DNA of 64,000 nucleotides from Lobosporangium transversale (lineage: Eukaryota > Mortierellomycota > Mortierellomycetes > Mortierellales > Mortierellaceae). The stretch covers positions 1-64,000 of the forward strand of contig NW_019029043.1 of the NCBI RefSeq assembly GCF_002105155.1. The letters run 5' to 3'. The notes under the pieces are model-generated. The model was given only the letters and a program-made list of their open reading frames with translations. It was not told where the DNA came from and made no database searches. A program made the translations under genes and the position numbers. Shown here in pieces: positions 62,264-64,000 of the stretch (the stretch's first letter is position 1; each line of letters starts with the position of its first letter).

Positions 62264-63874
62264 TTACTGCAGTTCTAGTAACCGAAAGTCTTCTAAAAAT
62301 CGGAACCGCTTCCCAATCTGTTGAGACATCTTCTTCATGTTATCTCTATAAAACTTTTGGCTATACCCGATCGTAAGTGTTTGCAGAAATGGTCGTTCTT
62401 GGGACCAATCGACATTGGTAATTGGTGCATCGGGTTGTGGAAGTGGTACGTCTGGATCTCGACCCAAGCCCTGGAATACTGTGAAGTCGTCCAACTGGGC
62501 TGCAATTGTCAGATCAACCAGCCGTGGCATCTGCTTCAATGTGAGGTTCAGCGCCAATAATGCGTCCTTGTCCAAGTCTTCCACACATACTATCTGCCGC
62601 AAGTGCAGTGCCCTTAATGACTTCAAAAACGGTAGTTCCGATCGTTGTGTATCATGATTCCAAAAGCTCGATATCAGATCAGGACCACACCATATATCCA
62701 GGGACTCTAGCCTTGAGTAGCATTGGTACTTTAGTATATTCTTCAGGCCTTCTTCTGTCACCTTGCGAGGATTGATGTCCAGAAAAAGCCTTTTTAGATG
62801 TCTGCCTTGACGTGTCCAGTCCTCTGAAATCTCTAGTAGTTGTTGGTAACTCATTTTCAACCCAAAGCCCGCTAACTCCAACGTCTCTATACTAGGTAAT
62901 TGACGTAGAAATTCACACAAGTGGGCTTGATCAGCGTGCGACCGATTGTTGGTGCATCTCATGCTGAATCGCTTCAAACTCTTACACAACTGATATTGAT
63001 TCCCTGTTTCAGCTCCATTTCGTATAAGTCCATTATTCTGTCCATCCTCGCTGCTATCGTCGATATTATCAAGCTTAAAAGCGTCATCTCTGACAACCAT
63101 CTCAAGATTCTTCAAGTTTGGGAACTTTCTCAACAGTCGAATACGCCCGATACCAGTGACATCACACTGTAACAAGCTAAGCGTGACAATATTGGGAAAG
63201 GACTTTGTAGTAGCATGAAATTCATTTGTCTCCTCCAGCAGTTGAGGCACATCCATTATCTTGATGTTTTTCAGAGATAGCATCGACAAAGAAGAGCAAG
63301 TGCTGAGTATGGACCTGAAACAGGACCATGGCAAGGACTGTGTATCATCCAACCCTGTATCACCAATTTCTAGACACAGTATCTGGATATGAACAACAGC
63401 CTTGGATCCCAGCAAAGCATCTACCATTGACTCGACCGCGACAAACCCATCGGACTTAATAGCAAGGCGACGCAGATGTAAAGGACAGAGATCCAATATC
63501 TCATTCAAAAAGAAGACATCTAGGCCAAAGTCATTGATCTCGAGCGAATTGATTCGATTGCAACGTTGAAACAGATCAGCTATCATCGGGGATACACTAT
63601 CCAGTGCATCCAGCCTGATAGACGTAACGAGTTCTGCGGGGAACGTGGAGTCTGCTATAAGGTCTGGGGATGTACGATTGTTGAGAGGAAGGACGATGCG
63701 CATATGGGGTTCACAGGCCATGTGGACGCGTTTGGAAACTAGACGCAGACGGCGCAGTTGCCGTGGTCGAAGGTATACAGTGATTCCTGCCCATAACTCT
63801 GCAATGGAGAGAACTTGCTCCAATGAACTTTTAGTTGATGAGTCACTGTCGGATTGAATGTCAGTAAAGATCAT
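62264..63874 (-). CDS. F-box/leucine-rich-repeat protein
   Basis: This intronless frame encodes 536 residues. An F-box-like N terminus (about residues 20-55, LSIAELWAGITVYLRPRQL and VSKRVHMAC) is followed by a series of LRR-type repeats (LRRLAIKSDG, LSMLSLKNIK, LKNLEMVV, LESLDIWCG, LRALHLRQ). It ends in RFRFLEDFRLLELQ. It is a more distant relative of the pair at 24381-28685 and lacks their acidic block. An SCF substrate-receptor role is expected from the family. The short region 62017-62263 between it and the TM9SF start, and 63875-64000 upstream, show no other gene. Confidence 0.88.
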   Translation of the reverse strand: MIFTDIQSDSDSSTKSSLEQVLSIAELWAGITVYLRPRQLRRLRLVSKRVHMACEPHMRIVLPLNNRTSPDLIADSTFPAELVTSIRLDALDSVSPMIADLFQRCNRINSLEINDFGLDVFFLNEILDLCPLHLRRLAIKSDGFVAVESMVDALLGSKAVVHIQILCLEIGDTGLDDTQSLPWSCFRSILSTCSSLSMLSLKNIKIMDVPQLLEETNEFHATTKSFPNIVTLSLLQCDVTGIGRIRLLRKFPNLKNLEMVVRDDAFKLDNIDDSSEDGQNNGLIRNGAETGNQYQLCKSLKRFSMRCTNNRSHADQAHLCEFLRQLPSIETLELAGFGLKMSYQQLLEISEDWTRQGRHLKRLFLDINPRKVTEEGLKNILKYQCYSRLESLDIWCGPDLISSFWNHDTQRSELPFLKSLRALHLRQIVCVEDLDKDALLALNLTLKQMPRLVDLTIAAQLDDFTVFQGLGRDPDVPLPQPDAPITNVDWSQERPFLQTLTIGYSQKFYRDNMKKMSQQIGKRFRFLEDFRLLELQ

Positions 63875-64000
63875 TAGAAATGGCTTTTTAAATTTAAATC
63901 AATTAATACAGCTGGAAAGAAAAGAAGACACAGTTCGTTTTGAAAGTCAAGTTGGTGGCGGGTCAACTTTGTTTTATTTGACAGCAGGTTTGTACTCTCA

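Overview
The window looks like fungal nuclear DNA, most likely from an early-diverging lineage (Mucoromycota, and Mortierellomycotina by inference). The genes carry many short introns with GTAAGT/GTATGT-type donors. One intron has a perfect TACTAAC branch site. Homopolymer T/A tracts of 15-30 bases recur throughout. The gene set combines fungal housekeeping genes with F-box/LRR paralogues, a Crinkler-like relic and a Helitron. No taxon could be confirmed without a database search.

Positions 1-11205 are dominated by mobile DNA: a broken Tc1/mariner element (1-1420), a 109-bp hAT-type MITE with an 8-bp target duplication (1994-2102), and a large Helitron (3' end at 11205, proposed 5' end at 2297). 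The Helitron encodes a multi-exon Rep/helicase with two frame breaks and appears to carry two further small genes. From 11643 to 24000 there is a secreted Ala/Lys-rich protein, a decayed multi-exon gene, a decayed Crinkler-type P-loop gene, a secreted chitin-deacetylase-like protein and a small tail-anchored protein resembling RAMP4/SERP1.

From 24381 to 28685 two F-box/LRR genes stand head to head. Their 3' halves are almost identical while their 5' halves have diverged, which suggests gene conversion. Positions 29420-41000 hold a relic of a membrane protein, a small Cys/His-rich protein, a peroxisomal-type acyl-CoA thioesterase, a free methionine-(R)-sulfoxide reductase, and an 11-exon, 953-residue protein kinase. 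The kinase lacks the usual beta-3 lysine and carries a lysine in the glycine loop at the WNK position.

From 41475 to the end the order is: a dead tandem copy of a homeodomain-like gene and its intact neighbour; a thioredoxin-DUF442 fusion; proteasome subunit beta 2; NPR3 of the TORC1-inhibiting SEACIT/GATOR1 complex; a small secreted protein built from 16-residue repeats; a single-pass membrane protein; a TM9SF/EMP70 protein; and another F-box/LRR protein. The genes do not form an evident pathway. Exon structures below were worked out by hand from splice signals, reading-frame continuity and family knowledge.
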